Shown here in pieces: positions 33,775-41,717 of a DNA stretch of 64,000 bases. Position numbers and translations under genes: made by a program. The stretch spans positions 5,084,001 through 5,148,000 of the forward strand of contig NZ_BNEL01000001.1 of NCBI RefSeq assembly GCF_018327685.1, given 5' to 3'. Below the pieces are notes generated by a model. The model was not told the DNA's origin and did not search any database. It worked only from the letters and a program-made list of their open reading frames with translations. Numbering within the stretch: position 1 is the first letter of the stretch; every line of letters starts with the position of its first letter. This stretch comes from Streptomyces sp. TS71-3 (GTDB lineage Bacteria; Actinomycetota; Actinomycetes; Streptomycetales; Streptomycetaceae).

Positions 33775-34848
33775 ATGCAGCTCGGGATCAACCTCGGCTA
33801 CTGGGGCGCCGGGATGGACGCGGACAACCTCGCGGTGGCGCAGGAGGCGGACAGGCTCGGCTACGCCGTCTGCTGGGCGGCCGAGGCCTACGGCTCCGAC
33901 GTGCCCAGCGTGCTCTCCTGGGTCGCCGCGAAGACCGAGCGCATCGACGTCGGCTCCGCGATCCTCCAGATCCCGGCGCGCCAGCCCACCATGACCGCGA
34001 TGACGGCGGCGACCCTGGACACGCTCTCCGGCGGCAGGTTTCGGCTGGGCATCGGCGTGTCGGGCCCCCAGGTCTCGGAGGGCTGGTACGGCGTCAAGTT
34101 CGACAAGCCGCTGGCCCGCACCCGCGAGTACGTGGAGATCGTCCGCAGGGCGATGTCCCGGGAGCGGCTCAGCTACGAGGGCGAGCACTGGACGCTTCCG
34201 CTGCCCGGCGGCCCCGGCAAGCCGCTCAAGCTGATCGTGCACCCCCAGCGCGAGCACATCCCGCTGTACATCGCCGCCATCGGCCCGAAGAACCTGGAGC
34301 AGACCGGCGAGATCGCGGACGGAGCCCTGCTGGTGTTCTCCGCCGCCGAGCACCTGGAGGAGACGGCCATCCGGCACGTGCGCGCCGGACGCGAGAAGGC
34401 CGGGCTCACCATGGAGGGCTTCGACGTGGTGCCGACACTGCCGATCGCGGTGAACCCGGACGGCGCCGGCAGCGGCGACGAGGACGTGAGCGCGCTCGCC
34501 GACCTCTTCCGCCCCTACACCGCCCTGTACGTCGGCGGCATGGGCAGCCGCAAGCAGAACTTCTACAACCAGCTCGCGCAGCGCATGGGGTACGAGAAGG
34601 AGGCCGCGGAGATCCAGGAGAAGTACCTCGGCGGCGACAAGCAGGGCGCCGCGGCGGCCGTGCCGCAGCGGCTGATCGACCAGACCGCGCTGCTCGGTTC
34701 GGTGGACCGGATCGCCGACCGGATGAGGGCCTACGCGGACGCGGGCGTCACCACGCTCACGCTGTCGCCGGCCGGTTTCACCCTCGACGAGCGCCTCGCG
34801 GCCCTGCGGGCCGGCACGGAGGCCCTGGAGCGGGCGGGCCTCGCCTAG
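33775..34848 (+). CDS. LLM-class F420-dependent oxidoreductase
   Basis: A 357-residue luciferase-like monooxygenase family protein of the F420-dependent subgroup. N-terminal LGINLGYWGAGMDADNLAVAQEADRLGYAVCWAAEAYGSDVPSVL is typical, followed by GSAILQIPARQPTMTAMTAATLDTLSGGRFRLGIGVSG. AAGGGGAAG precedes ATG 33775. It lies divergent from the aldo/keto reductase with ~165 nt between. Which substrate it reduces or oxidises is not evident. Confidence 0.93.
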   Translation: MQLGINLGYWGAGMDADNLAVAQEADRLGYAVCWAAEAYGSDVPSVLSWVAAKTERIDVGSAILQIPARQPTMTAMTAATLDTLSGGRFRLGIGVSGPQVSEGWYGVKFDKPLARTREYVEIVRRAMSRERLSYEGEHWTLPLPGGPGKPLKLIVHPQREHIPLYIAAIGPKNLEQTGEIADGALLVFSAAEHLEETAIRHVRAGREKAGLTMEGFDVVPTLPIAVNPDGAGSGDEDVSALADLFRPYTALYVGGMGSRKQNFYNQLAQRMGYEKEAAEIQEKYLGGDKQGAAAAVPQRLIDQTALLGSVDRIADRMRAYADAGVTTLTLSPAGFTLDERLAALRAGTEALERAGLA

Positions 34849-35136
34849 TTCCGGTCCCGGGGTCCCGCCTGGTCCCGGCTGCGCCCCGCCAGCTCACCCG
34901 CCGTCCCACCCCGTCCTGCCCGGCCCTCAGCTCCGAGGGCCCGCTCCGGCCCCGCGTGGCCCCGCTCGGGCAGGAGGGGGCGACGGAGTCGTTTCGGAAG
35001 GACGGGGTGACGGGGCCGTTCGAGGCAGATAGCTATTCTCGTACCCCTTTCGGCCGATTTGTGAGACTCGTGGCTTGCCGTCCGCTCACGTCAGCATTTG
35101 ACTCGATCTCTGCTGACCCCTGTACGGAGGTATCGG

Positions 35137-35931
35137 ATGCTCTCGGCCAAGAGTCTCTTCCTGGAGATCCTCGACAACGACGACTCGTTCCGGCTCTTCT
35201 GCTCCATCGCCGCCAGCGGTGAGGCCCAAGGCGGCTGGGAGAACAGCCGCATCGCGGCGCTCATCCCCGAGAGCGAACGGACGCTCGCGCCGAAGGTGGC
35301 CCGGCACGGTGCCGACGAGGACAAGCACGGGCGGATCTTCCGCGCGCTGCTCAAGAAGCGCGGCCTGCGCCCGGTCGACGTGCCCCGCGAGACCGACTAC
35401 ACCCTGCTCCTGGAGCAGAACGGCATCGGACTCGCCCACGACAAGCTCCGGCGCGACGAGCGGCTGACCGTGCCCGACATCATCGTCTACCTCGCCCACA
35501 GCAGGGTCACGGAGCAGCGCGCCGCGGAGCAGATGGCGCTGCTGCGCCGCATCTTCGAGGACCACCCGGAGGTCGGCCGCGCCGTCCGGATGATCGCCGC
35601 CGACGAGGACAACCACCTGGCGTACTGCCACGAGGAACTGCTGCGGCTCGCGCGCGCGGGGCACGGCCGCACCATCCACCGCGCGCTGCGCGAGTGCGCG
35701 CACGCCGAGATCCGGGTGCACCGCGATGTCAGCCTGGCGGTGATGGCCCATATGGGGCGCATCCTGGGCTGGTCCCGGGCGCGGATGGGGCTGGTCGGCG
35801 CGGGCATCCACGCCACATACGGCTACGAGAGGCTGGGCGGGTGGCGGCGCATGGTGAGCCTGAGCATGCCCGAGCGTCTCAACGCGCTGGGCGGGCCTGC
35901 GACCCCGGAGCCGGCGCCCGAGTACGCCTGA
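35137..35931 (+). CDS. Ferritin-like diiron-domain protein
   Basis: A 264-residue, mostly helical protein. Two metal-type motifs are visible: GADEDKHGRIF (Glu61, His64) and IAADEDNHLAYCHEE, the E-x-x-H pairs of the ferritin/rubrerythrin fold. The C-terminus carries a Met/Trp-rich segment. ATG 35137 follows CGGAGG by 6 nt and is preferred over an upstream start at 35098. No reductase partner is adjacent. It could be an iron-binding oxidase/hydroxylase or stress protein; the sequence does not decide. Confidence 0.82.
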   Translation: MLSAKSLFLEILDNDDSFRLFCSIAASGEAQGGWENSRIAALIPESERTLAPKVARHGADEDKHGRIFRALLKKRGLRPVDVPRETDYTLLLEQNGIGLAHDKLRRDERLTVPDIIVYLAHSRVTEQRAAEQMALLRRIFEDHPEVGRAVRMIAADEDNHLAYCHEELLRLARAGHGRTIHRALRECAHAEIRVHRDVSLAVMAHMGRILGWSRARMGLVGAGIHATYGYERLGGWRRMVSLSMPERLNALGGPATPEPAPEYA

Positions 35932-35997
35932 GCATCTCGGTCGGCGGCCGGTGCCAGGGGGCCGGAACGGTTGTCTGAACGCGGCCGTGGCTTTCTT

Positions 35998-36244
35998 GCG
36001 CAGTTCCCCGCGCCCCTGAGTCCGTGGCGGAGGCGAGGGGTCCGGTGTGACGTCGTCGTGGTTTTTTGCGCAGTTCCCCGCGCCCCTGAAGTAGGTGGTT
36101 GAGGTGCGTGGTTCGGCGCGGACACCGTCGTGGCTCTGTGCACAGTTCCCCGTGCCCCTCAAGCGCAGTTCCCCGCGGCCCTGATCACGCGGGGCTCGGG
36201 CGTGCGGCCCGTGGCTGTCGCCGAAGGGGCGCGGGGAAGTGCGC
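35998..36244. repeat. Dispersed Streptomyces-type repeat GCGCAGTTCCCCGCGCCCCT, five copies
   Basis: Copies lie at 35998, 36068, 36143 (GT variant) and 36163 in one orientation and an inverted copy at 36225-36244. The same element occurs at 47935, inside each 160-bp unit, and inverted at 48715. The rest of this 356-nt gap holds no gene. Confidence 0.88.
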
Positions 36245-36287
36245 GCGTAGCCAGCCGGCCACCCGCAGGCCCGGTCGAAGCGGCGGC

Positions 36288-37295
36288 CTACAGCCATCCC
36301 CGGCGCTTGAAGAGACGGAAGAGGATGATCTCCAGAAGGACCATCAGGGCGATGACCGCCGGGTAGGACCAGGTCCAGTGAAGTTCCGGCTGGTGGACGA
36401 AGTTCATGCCCTCGATGCCCGCGATAAGGGTGGGCACGGCCACCATGGCCGCCCAGGCCGAGATCTTCCGCATGTCGTCGTTCTGCCGCACGCTCATCTG
36501 CGCCAGATGCGCCGAGAGGATGTCCGACACCAGCCGGTCCAGGCCCTCCACCGACTCGTTGACCCGGGTGAGGTGGTCGCTGACATCGCGGAAGAACGGC
36601 TGCGCCGTGGGAGCCACGAACGGCACGGCCGCCGAGTACGTGCCGGCGCCGGCCAGCCGTGCCACCGGCACGGCCAGCGGGCCCGTGGCCCTGCGGAACT
36701 CCACGATCTGCCGCTTGAACCGGTAGATGCGGGAGGCGGTCGAGCCCGTGCCGCCGATGTCCGGCGAGAAGACCTCCGTCTCCAGCTCCTCCAGGTCGAC
36801 CTGGAGCTCCTCGGCGACGTCCAGGTAGTGGTCGACGGTGGCGTCGGCGACCGAGTACAGCACGGAGGTGGGGCCGTGCTTGAGCATGCCCGGATCCGCC
36901 TCCAGCCGCTCGCGCACCGACCCCAGCGGTGAGATCTCGCCGTGCCGGACGGTCACCACGAAGGCGTCGCCGACGAAGAGCATGATCTCCCCGGAGGACA
37001 CCTCGTCGTTCGGGGCGTCGTACGCCACCGGCTTGAGGACCATGAACAGCGAGTCGTCGTAGATTTCGAGCTTGGGCCGCTGGTGTGCCTTGAGGGCGTC
37101 CTCCACCGCGAGGACGTGGAGGCCGAACTCCTCGGAGATGTGCTCGAACTCCTCGTGGGTGGGTTCGTGCACCCCGATCCAGACGAACGCGTCCCCGTGG
37201 GCACGGGCCTGCGCCAGGGCGTCGGAGAAGTCCGACGGGCCCTCGCTGCGGCGTCCGTCCTGGTAGATGGCGCAGTCCACGATCACGGCGGGCAT
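36288..37295 (-). CDS. corA: CorA-family divalent cation transporter
   Basis: A 335-residue inner-membrane Mg2+/Co2+ channel from ATG 37295 (MPAVIVDCAIYQDG); ATGs at 37307 and 37322 are alternatives, none with a clear ribosome site. A large soluble domain (1-270) ends in the long helix and pore helix. The signature GMN is in GIEGMNF, followed by the second transmembrane helix (WSYPAVIALMVLLEIILF) and a basic tail. Length and architecture match CorA. It lies alone on its strand, with repeat DNA downstream. Confidence 0.92.
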   Translation of the reverse strand: MPAVIVDCAIYQDGRRSEGPSDFSDALAQARAHGDAFVWIGVHEPTHEEFEHISEEFGLHVLAVEDALKAHQRPKLEIYDDSLFMVLKPVAYDAPNDEVSSGEIMLFVGDAFVVTVRHGEISPLGSVRERLEADPGMLKHGPTSVLYSVADATVDHYLDVAEELQVDLEELETEVFSPDIGGTGSTASRIYRFKRQIVEFRRATGPLAVPVARLAGAGTYSAAVPFVAPTAQPFFRDVSDHLTRVNESVEGLDRLVSDILSAHLAQMSVRQNDDMRKISAWAAMVAVPTLIAGIEGMNFVHQPELHWTWSYPAVIALMVLLEIILFRLFKRRGWL

Positions 37296-37425
37296 TCTTC
37301 CGTGCATCGCGCCCGGACGCATCCCGTGAGCAATGTTCCGTCCATCTCACCTTCACCCGGACACCCGGACACCCGGACACTCGGGCGCGCGGGCGCGCGG
37401 GGCTCGAACACCGCCTTCCGGGGTG

Positions 37426-38463
37426 CTAGCTCCCGCCGGCGTCCGCCGTGGGCGCCTGCGCCGTGCTGTGCCGGACCACCAGCTCGGTGCCCAGCTCGAT
37501 ACGGGGCTCCGTGGCGTCCCCGCGGCGCAGCTGGAGCACCATCTGTGCCGCCGTCTCGGCCATCCTGCGCAGCGGCTGGTGGACGGTGGTCAGGGCCGGG
37601 CTCGACCACCGCGCGAGGGGGATGTCGTCGTACCCCACCACGGAGAGGTCGGTGGGCACGCGCAGGCCCCGTACCCGCGCCGCCTCCAGCACGCCGAGGC
37701 CCTGCAGGTCGCTGCCCGAGAAGATCGCCGTGGGCGGGTTCTCGCCGTCCAGCAGCGACTCGGCGTGCTGGAAGCCGCCCTGCACGTGGAAGTCGCCGAA
37801 GCGGATCAGGTCCGGGTCGACCTCCAGGCCGGCCATGCTCATCGCCGAGCGGAAGCCGTCGACGCGCGCCAGCGAGCAGAGCATGTCCTCGGGCCCGGAG
37901 ATGATGGCGATCCTGCGGTGCCCCAGCTCGATCAGGTGGCGGGTGGCGGCGAGGCCGCCGGCCCAGTTGGCCGATCCGACGGACGGCACGTCGGGTTCCG
38001 GGTCGCCGGCCGGGTCCACGATCGCGAACGGGATCGCGCGCGAGCGGAGCTTGTGCTTCAGCTCGTCCGGCAGGGTCGAGAAGACCAGCACCACGCCGAG
38101 CGGCCGGCGGCGCAGCACGCCGTCGATCCACTCGGGGCCGGGCGCGTGCCGGGTGCCGGACTCGGTGAGCACCACGCTGGCGCCCGTCGACTTGGCGACG
38201 TTCTCGACCCCGCGGATGAGCTCCATGGCCCAGGTGCTCTCCAGCTCGTGGAAGACGAGCTCGATGAGCGGCGCCTCGGAGGCGGCCGCCGAGGTGCGCC
38301 GGTAGCCATGGGCGTCCAGCAGGCTCTCGATCTTCACACGGGTGGGCGCGGAGACATCCGGCCTGCCGTTGAGCACTTTCGAAACTGTCGAAAGAGAGAC
38401 GCCAGCTTTGGCCGCCACCTGCGCCAAGGTGACGCGTCCGGTGGACTCATCGTCGTCACGCAT
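37426..38463 (-). CDS. LacI-family repressor of the sugar uptake operon
   Basis: A 345-residue LacI/GalR protein. The helix-turn-helix VTLAQVAAKAGVSLSTVSKVLNG is followed by the hinge and a periplasmic-binding-like effector domain (IIGYDDIPLARWSSP-type end, here VVGYDDIPL). ATG 38463. It is divergent from the ABC sugar importer and GH3 genes and is their likely repressor. The stretch encoding the recognition helix uses unusually AT-rich codons (AAA, GCT, TCT, CTT, ACA, GTT, AAA) and contains a palindrome like that of the importer promoter. Confidence 0.92.
   Translation of the reverse strand: MRDDDESTGRVTLAQVAAKAGVSLSTVSKVLNGRPDVSAPTRVKIESLLDAHGYRRTSAAASEAPLIELVFHELESTWAMELIRGVENVAKSTGASVVLTESGTRHAPGPEWIDGVLRRRPLGVVLVFSTLPDELKHKLRSRAIPFAIVDPAGDPEPDVPSVGSANWAGGLAATRHLIELGHRRIAIISGPEDMLCSLARVDGFRSAMSMAGLEVDPDLIRFGDFHVQGGFQHAESLLDGENPPTAIFSGSDLQGLGVLEAARVRGLRVPTDLSVVGYDDIPLARWSSPALTTVHQPLRRMAETAAQMVLQLRRGDATEPRIELGTELVVRHSTAQAPTADAGGS
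38376..38394. promoter_or_regulatory. Intragenic candidate LacI operator
   Basis: CTTTCGA-AACTG-TCGAAAG, perfect 7-bp arms, ~70-90 nt inside the repressor gene. It resembles the importer operator CGAAACTTTCG. Confidence 0.5.
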
Positions 38464-38578
38464 GGTGAAAAGGATAGGGCACAGACGCAAGTGCAGGGTC
38501 CTGATAACGGTTTGGTAGCAGCCTTCTCCGCATGTTGACCACTTTGCGGTGCGGTCATACCGTCGCTCGGCAATGGAC

Positions 38579-38604
38579 TTTCGGCGATGCTGCCGAAACT
38601 TTCG
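38579..38604 (+). promoter_or_regulatory. Candidate LacI operator of the sugar importer
   Basis: CGAAACTTTCG (38594-38604) is a perfect palindrome (CGAAA-C-TTTCG). It overlaps a second inverted repeat, TTTCGGC (38579-38585) with GCCGAAA (38592-38598). It ends 13 nt before the binding-protein start. The CGAA-TTCG form recalls BxlR-type operators. Confidence 0.65.
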
Positions 38605-38617
38605 AAGGGCGACGACG

Positions 38618-39916
38618 ATGAAGGCACCCGCACGGCTCCCACGCGCTCTTGCCGCAGCGACGGCCATGGTCATGGGGCTGTCACTGGCGGCCTGCGGCAA
38701 TTCGGATTCCGGGGGCGATTCCAACACCTTCCACGTGCTGGTCTACGGAGACACCGGCAACAAGGTGGAGAAGGACATCGTCGCGGAGTTCAACAAGACC
38801 TCGAAGGTCAAGGCGGTCCTCGACACCATCCCGGGCGCCGACTACCAGGCCAAGCTGCAGACCATCATCAACACCAAGCAGGCGCCGGACGTCTTCTTCA
38901 ACTGGGGTGGCGGCAGCATCAGGCCGTTCGTCAAGGCGGGCCTGCTCCAGCCGCTCGACGACATGATCAAGACGGACCCCAAGCTGAAGAGCATGTTCGT
39001 GCCCACGGTCTTCGACGCCGCCACGGTCGACGGCAAGCCGTACGGAGTGCCCATGCGCGGCACCCAGCCCGTGCTGCTCTTCGACAACAAGAAGGTGCTC
39101 GACAGCGCGGGCGTCCAGCAGCCCAAGACCCTGGACGACCTGATGGCGGCGGTGCCCAAGCTCAAGGCGAAGGGCGTCACCCCCATCGCCCTCGGCGGCG
39201 GCGACAAGTGGCCGACGCTGATGTGGTTCGAGTACCTCTACGACCGCATCGCCGGCCCCGACGTGCTGAAGAAGGCGCTCTCCGGCGACAAGGACGTCTG
39301 GGCGAGCCCCGACAGCAAGAAGGCCCTGGCGGCGATCAAGCAGCTGGTCGGCACCGGCGCCTTCGGCAAGAACTTCGACTCGGTGAAGTACACCGACGGC
39401 GGTTCGGTCTCCCTGGTCAACAAGGGCAAGGCCGCCTTCGAGCTGATGGGGTCCTGGTACTTCTCGCAGCAGCAGGACAGCGCCCCCGCGTTCGCCAAGG
39501 ACGGCCTGGAGTACACCACGTTCCCGACCGTCTCCGGCGGCAAGGGCGACCCGAGCGACCTCGTCGGCAACACCAACAACTACTACTCGGTGATGAAGAA
39601 GGCCCCGCACAAGGAGGCCATCGCGAAGTTCCTGGCCTTCATGTACTCGGAGCGCTTCATCAACGACCAGCTCCAGATAGGCAACCTGCCCACCACCACG
39701 AACACCAAGGACGCGCTGCACACCTCCACCAACGCCACGTACCTGAACTACCAGTACGACCTGGTGGCCAAGGCGAAGGGCTTCCAGCTCTCCTGGGACC
39801 AGGCATACACCCAGGACAACGCCACCCAGCTGCAGAACGCCATCCAGCAGTACTTCAACGGCAGCATCGACCAGGACGGCTTCATCAAGGCCATGCAGGG
39901 CCTGAAGACCGACTGA
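38618..39916 (+). CDS. Sugar ABC importer binding lipoprotein
   Basis: A 432-residue extracytoplasmic binding protein (family 1, carbohydrate). Signal peptide with lipobox LAAC near residue 28. The mature part starts GNSDSGGDSNTFHVLVYGDTG and has the long helix/strand pattern of MalE-like proteins. The Trp/Asn-rich segments (FFNWGGGSIRPF, GNTNNYYSVM) suit oligosaccharide binding. It heads an operon with two permeases and a GH3 glycosidase. No ATPase gene is present, so the multiple-sugar ATPase MsiK is presumably used, as in other Streptomyces sugar importers. Confidence 0.93.
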   Translation: MKAPARLPRALAAATAMVMGLSLAACGNSDSGGDSNTFHVLVYGDTGNKVEKDIVAEFNKTSKVKAVLDTIPGADYQAKLQTIINTKQAPDVFFNWGGGSIRPFVKAGLLQPLDDMIKTDPKLKSMFVPTVFDAATVDGKPYGVPMRGTQPVLLFDNKKVLDSAGVQQPKTLDDLMAAVPKLKAKGVTPIALGGGDKWPTLMWFEYLYDRIAGPDVLKKALSGDKDVWASPDSKKALAAIKQLVGTGAFGKNFDSVKYTDGGSVSLVNKGKAAFELMGSWYFSQQQDSAPAFAKDGLEYTTFPTVSGGKGDPSDLVGNTNNYYSVMKKAPHKEAIAKFLAFMYSERFINDQLQIGNLPTTTNTKDALHTSTNATYLNYQYDLVAKAKGFQLSWDQAYTQDNATQLQNAIQQYFNGSIDQDGFIKAMQGLKTD

Positions 39917-39960
39917 GCGGCCGCACGATCCCGAACTCCACCTGAGAGAGACTCATTCCC

Positions 39961-40899
39961 TTGGTCACCCTCGCCGCATCCGACGGGCAGGGGCAGCGAC
40001 AAAGGACACGGCGCCCGGTCACCACCCCGACCGGGCGCCCGGGCATCGCCTGGGCGCTCCCCGCCACCGTCTTCTTCCTGCTCTTCGCCATCGTGCCGCT
40101 GATACTCGTCGCCGTGCTCTCCTTCACCAGCTGGAGCGGGCTCGGCGATCCGGTGTTCAACGGACTCGACAACTGGACGAAGCTCTTCGACGACCCGGTC
40201 ATGATCAAGAGCCTCTGGCTGAGCGTGCTGCTCACCGGGCTCGGAGTCGTCGTCCAGACCCCGCTGAGCATCCTGCTCGGAGTCTGGGCGGCCGGCTCGC
40301 AGCGCAACCGGGCCGTGCTGTCCGCGGTCTTCTTCGTGCCGCTGCTGCTGTCCGCCACCGCCGTCTCCATCCTCTGGCGCTCGCTGCTCGACCCGAACTT
40401 CGGGGTGCCCTCGCAGATGAAGTGGCTGTTCGGCGACGGCAACCTGTTCGGCAACCAGAGCACCGCCATCGGGGTCCTGGTCTTCGTCGCCGCATGGCAG
40501 TTCACGCCGCTGCACACCCTCATCTACCAGGGCGCCACCCGAGCCATACCCGAGGTGCTCTACCAGGCCGCCGCCATCGACGGCGCGGGCCGGGTGCGGC
40601 AGTTCTTCCACGTCACCCTGCCGCAGCTGCGCAACGCGATCATCACCTCGATGATCCTGATGATCGTCGGCGGCCTCACCACCTTCGACACCGTGCTCAT
40701 CCTCACCCAGGGCGGGCCCGGCACGGACACCACCATCAGCGCCTACTACATGTACGACAAGGCCTTCAAGGGCTTCGACTACGGCACCGGTGCCGCAGTC
40801 GCGCTGCTGCTCGTCGTCGTCGCCACCGTGATCTCGCTGATCGTGGTGCGCGTCTCCGGCTTCGACAAGATGGCCGGCACCCAGGAGGGCGTGTCATGA
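39961..40899 (+). CDS. Sugar ABC importer permease 1 (MalF type)
   Basis: A 312-residue membrane protein with six helices. The cytoplasmic coupling loop EAA-like motif is YQAAAIDGAGRVRQFFHVTLPQLRNAI. The polar N-terminus (1-30) precedes helix 1 (GIAWALPATVFFLLFAIVPLILVAVL). The start TTG 39961 has a GAGAGAG stretch ~18 nt upstream, so initiation may be weak or use a nearby codon. Its stop overlaps the next permease (ATGA). It pairs with the second permease to form the channel. Confidence 0.92.
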   Translation: MVTLAASDGQGQRQRTRRPVTTPTGRPGIAWALPATVFFLLFAIVPLILVAVLSFTSWSGLGDPVFNGLDNWTKLFDDPVMIKSLWLSVLLTGLGVVVQTPLSILLGVWAAGSQRNRAVLSAVFFVPLLLSATAVSILWRSLLDPNFGVPSQMKWLFGDGNLFGNQSTAIGVLVFVAAWQFTPLHTLIYQGATRAIPEVLYQAAAIDGAGRVRQFFHVTLPQLRNAIITSMILMIVGGLTTFDTVLILTQGGPGTDTTISAYYMYDKAFKGFDYGTGAAVALLLVVVATVISLIVVRVSGFDKMAGTQEGVS

Positions 40900-41717
40900 G
40901 GCAGCGCCCCAACTACCTCGCCGGCATCGCCACCCTGTGCTGGCTGGTCCTCGTGGGCCTGCCCGTCTACGTGATGCTCGGCGCCTCCTTCCAGTCGCAG
41001 AGCGACTTCAGCGCCGCCGGACCGCTGAGCTGGCCCGCACACTTCACCTTCGACAACTTCGTCTCCGACTTCCAGAACGGCTTCGGCCAGTACTTCCTGA
41101 ACACCGTGATCGTCACCGTCTGCGTGGTGGCGATCGTGGCGCTGCTGGTGCCGCCGCTCGCCTTCGCCATCGTCCGGAACATCGGCCGCCGCTCCACCCG
41201 GAGCGTCTTCAGGCTCTTCCTGCTCGGCCTCGCCGTGCCCGCGCAGGCCGTGATCGTGCCGATGTTCTACGTGATGAGCCAGCTGGGGCTCTACGACAAC
41301 CTCATCGGCGTCATCCTGCCCACCGCGGCCTTCTGCCTGCCGGTGTGCGCCCTGATCCTCACCGGCACCATGCGGGAGATCGCCCCCGAGCTGTTCGAGG
41401 CCATGACCGTGGACGGCGCCTCCACCCACCGCGTCTTCTTCCAGCTGGTGGTGCCGCTGTCCCGCGGCGGCCTGTCGACCATCGTGGTCTTCTCCGCCCT
41501 CCAGGCGTGGAACGGCTTCCTCTTCCCGCTGGTGCTCACCCAGTCCGAGTCCAGCAAGGTGATCACGCTCGGCCTGTACAACTTCCGCACGCAGTACGGC
41601 ACGAACGTCCCCGGCCTGCTGGCCGCCGTCCTGATGTCCACCGTGCCCATCCTGCTCGTCTATCTCTTCGCCCGCCGCGCCCTGATCCAGGGGCTGATGG
41701 GCGTGGGAGGAAAGTGA
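40896..41717 (+). CDS. Sugar ABC importer permease 2 (MalG type)
   Basis: A 273-residue membrane protein with six helices. The coupling motif is FEAMTVDGASTHRVFFQLVVPLSRGGL. ATG 40896 overlaps the stop of permease 1, and its own stop overlaps the GH3 GTG, so the operon is tightly coupled. It completes the carbohydrate importer, lacking only a dedicated ATPase. Confidence 0.93.
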   Translation: MRQRPNYLAGIATLCWLVLVGLPVYVMLGASFQSQSDFSAAGPLSWPAHFTFDNFVSDFQNGFGQYFLNTVIVTVCVVAIVALLVPPLAFAIVRNIGRRSTRSVFRLFLLGLAVPAQAVIVPMFYVMSQLGLYDNLIGVILPTAAFCLPVCALILTGTMREIAPELFEAMTVDGASTHRVFFQLVVPLSRGGLSTIVVFSALQAWNGFLFPLVLTQSESSKVITLGLYNFRTQYGTNVPGLLAAVLMSTVPILLVYLFARRALIQGLMGVGGK

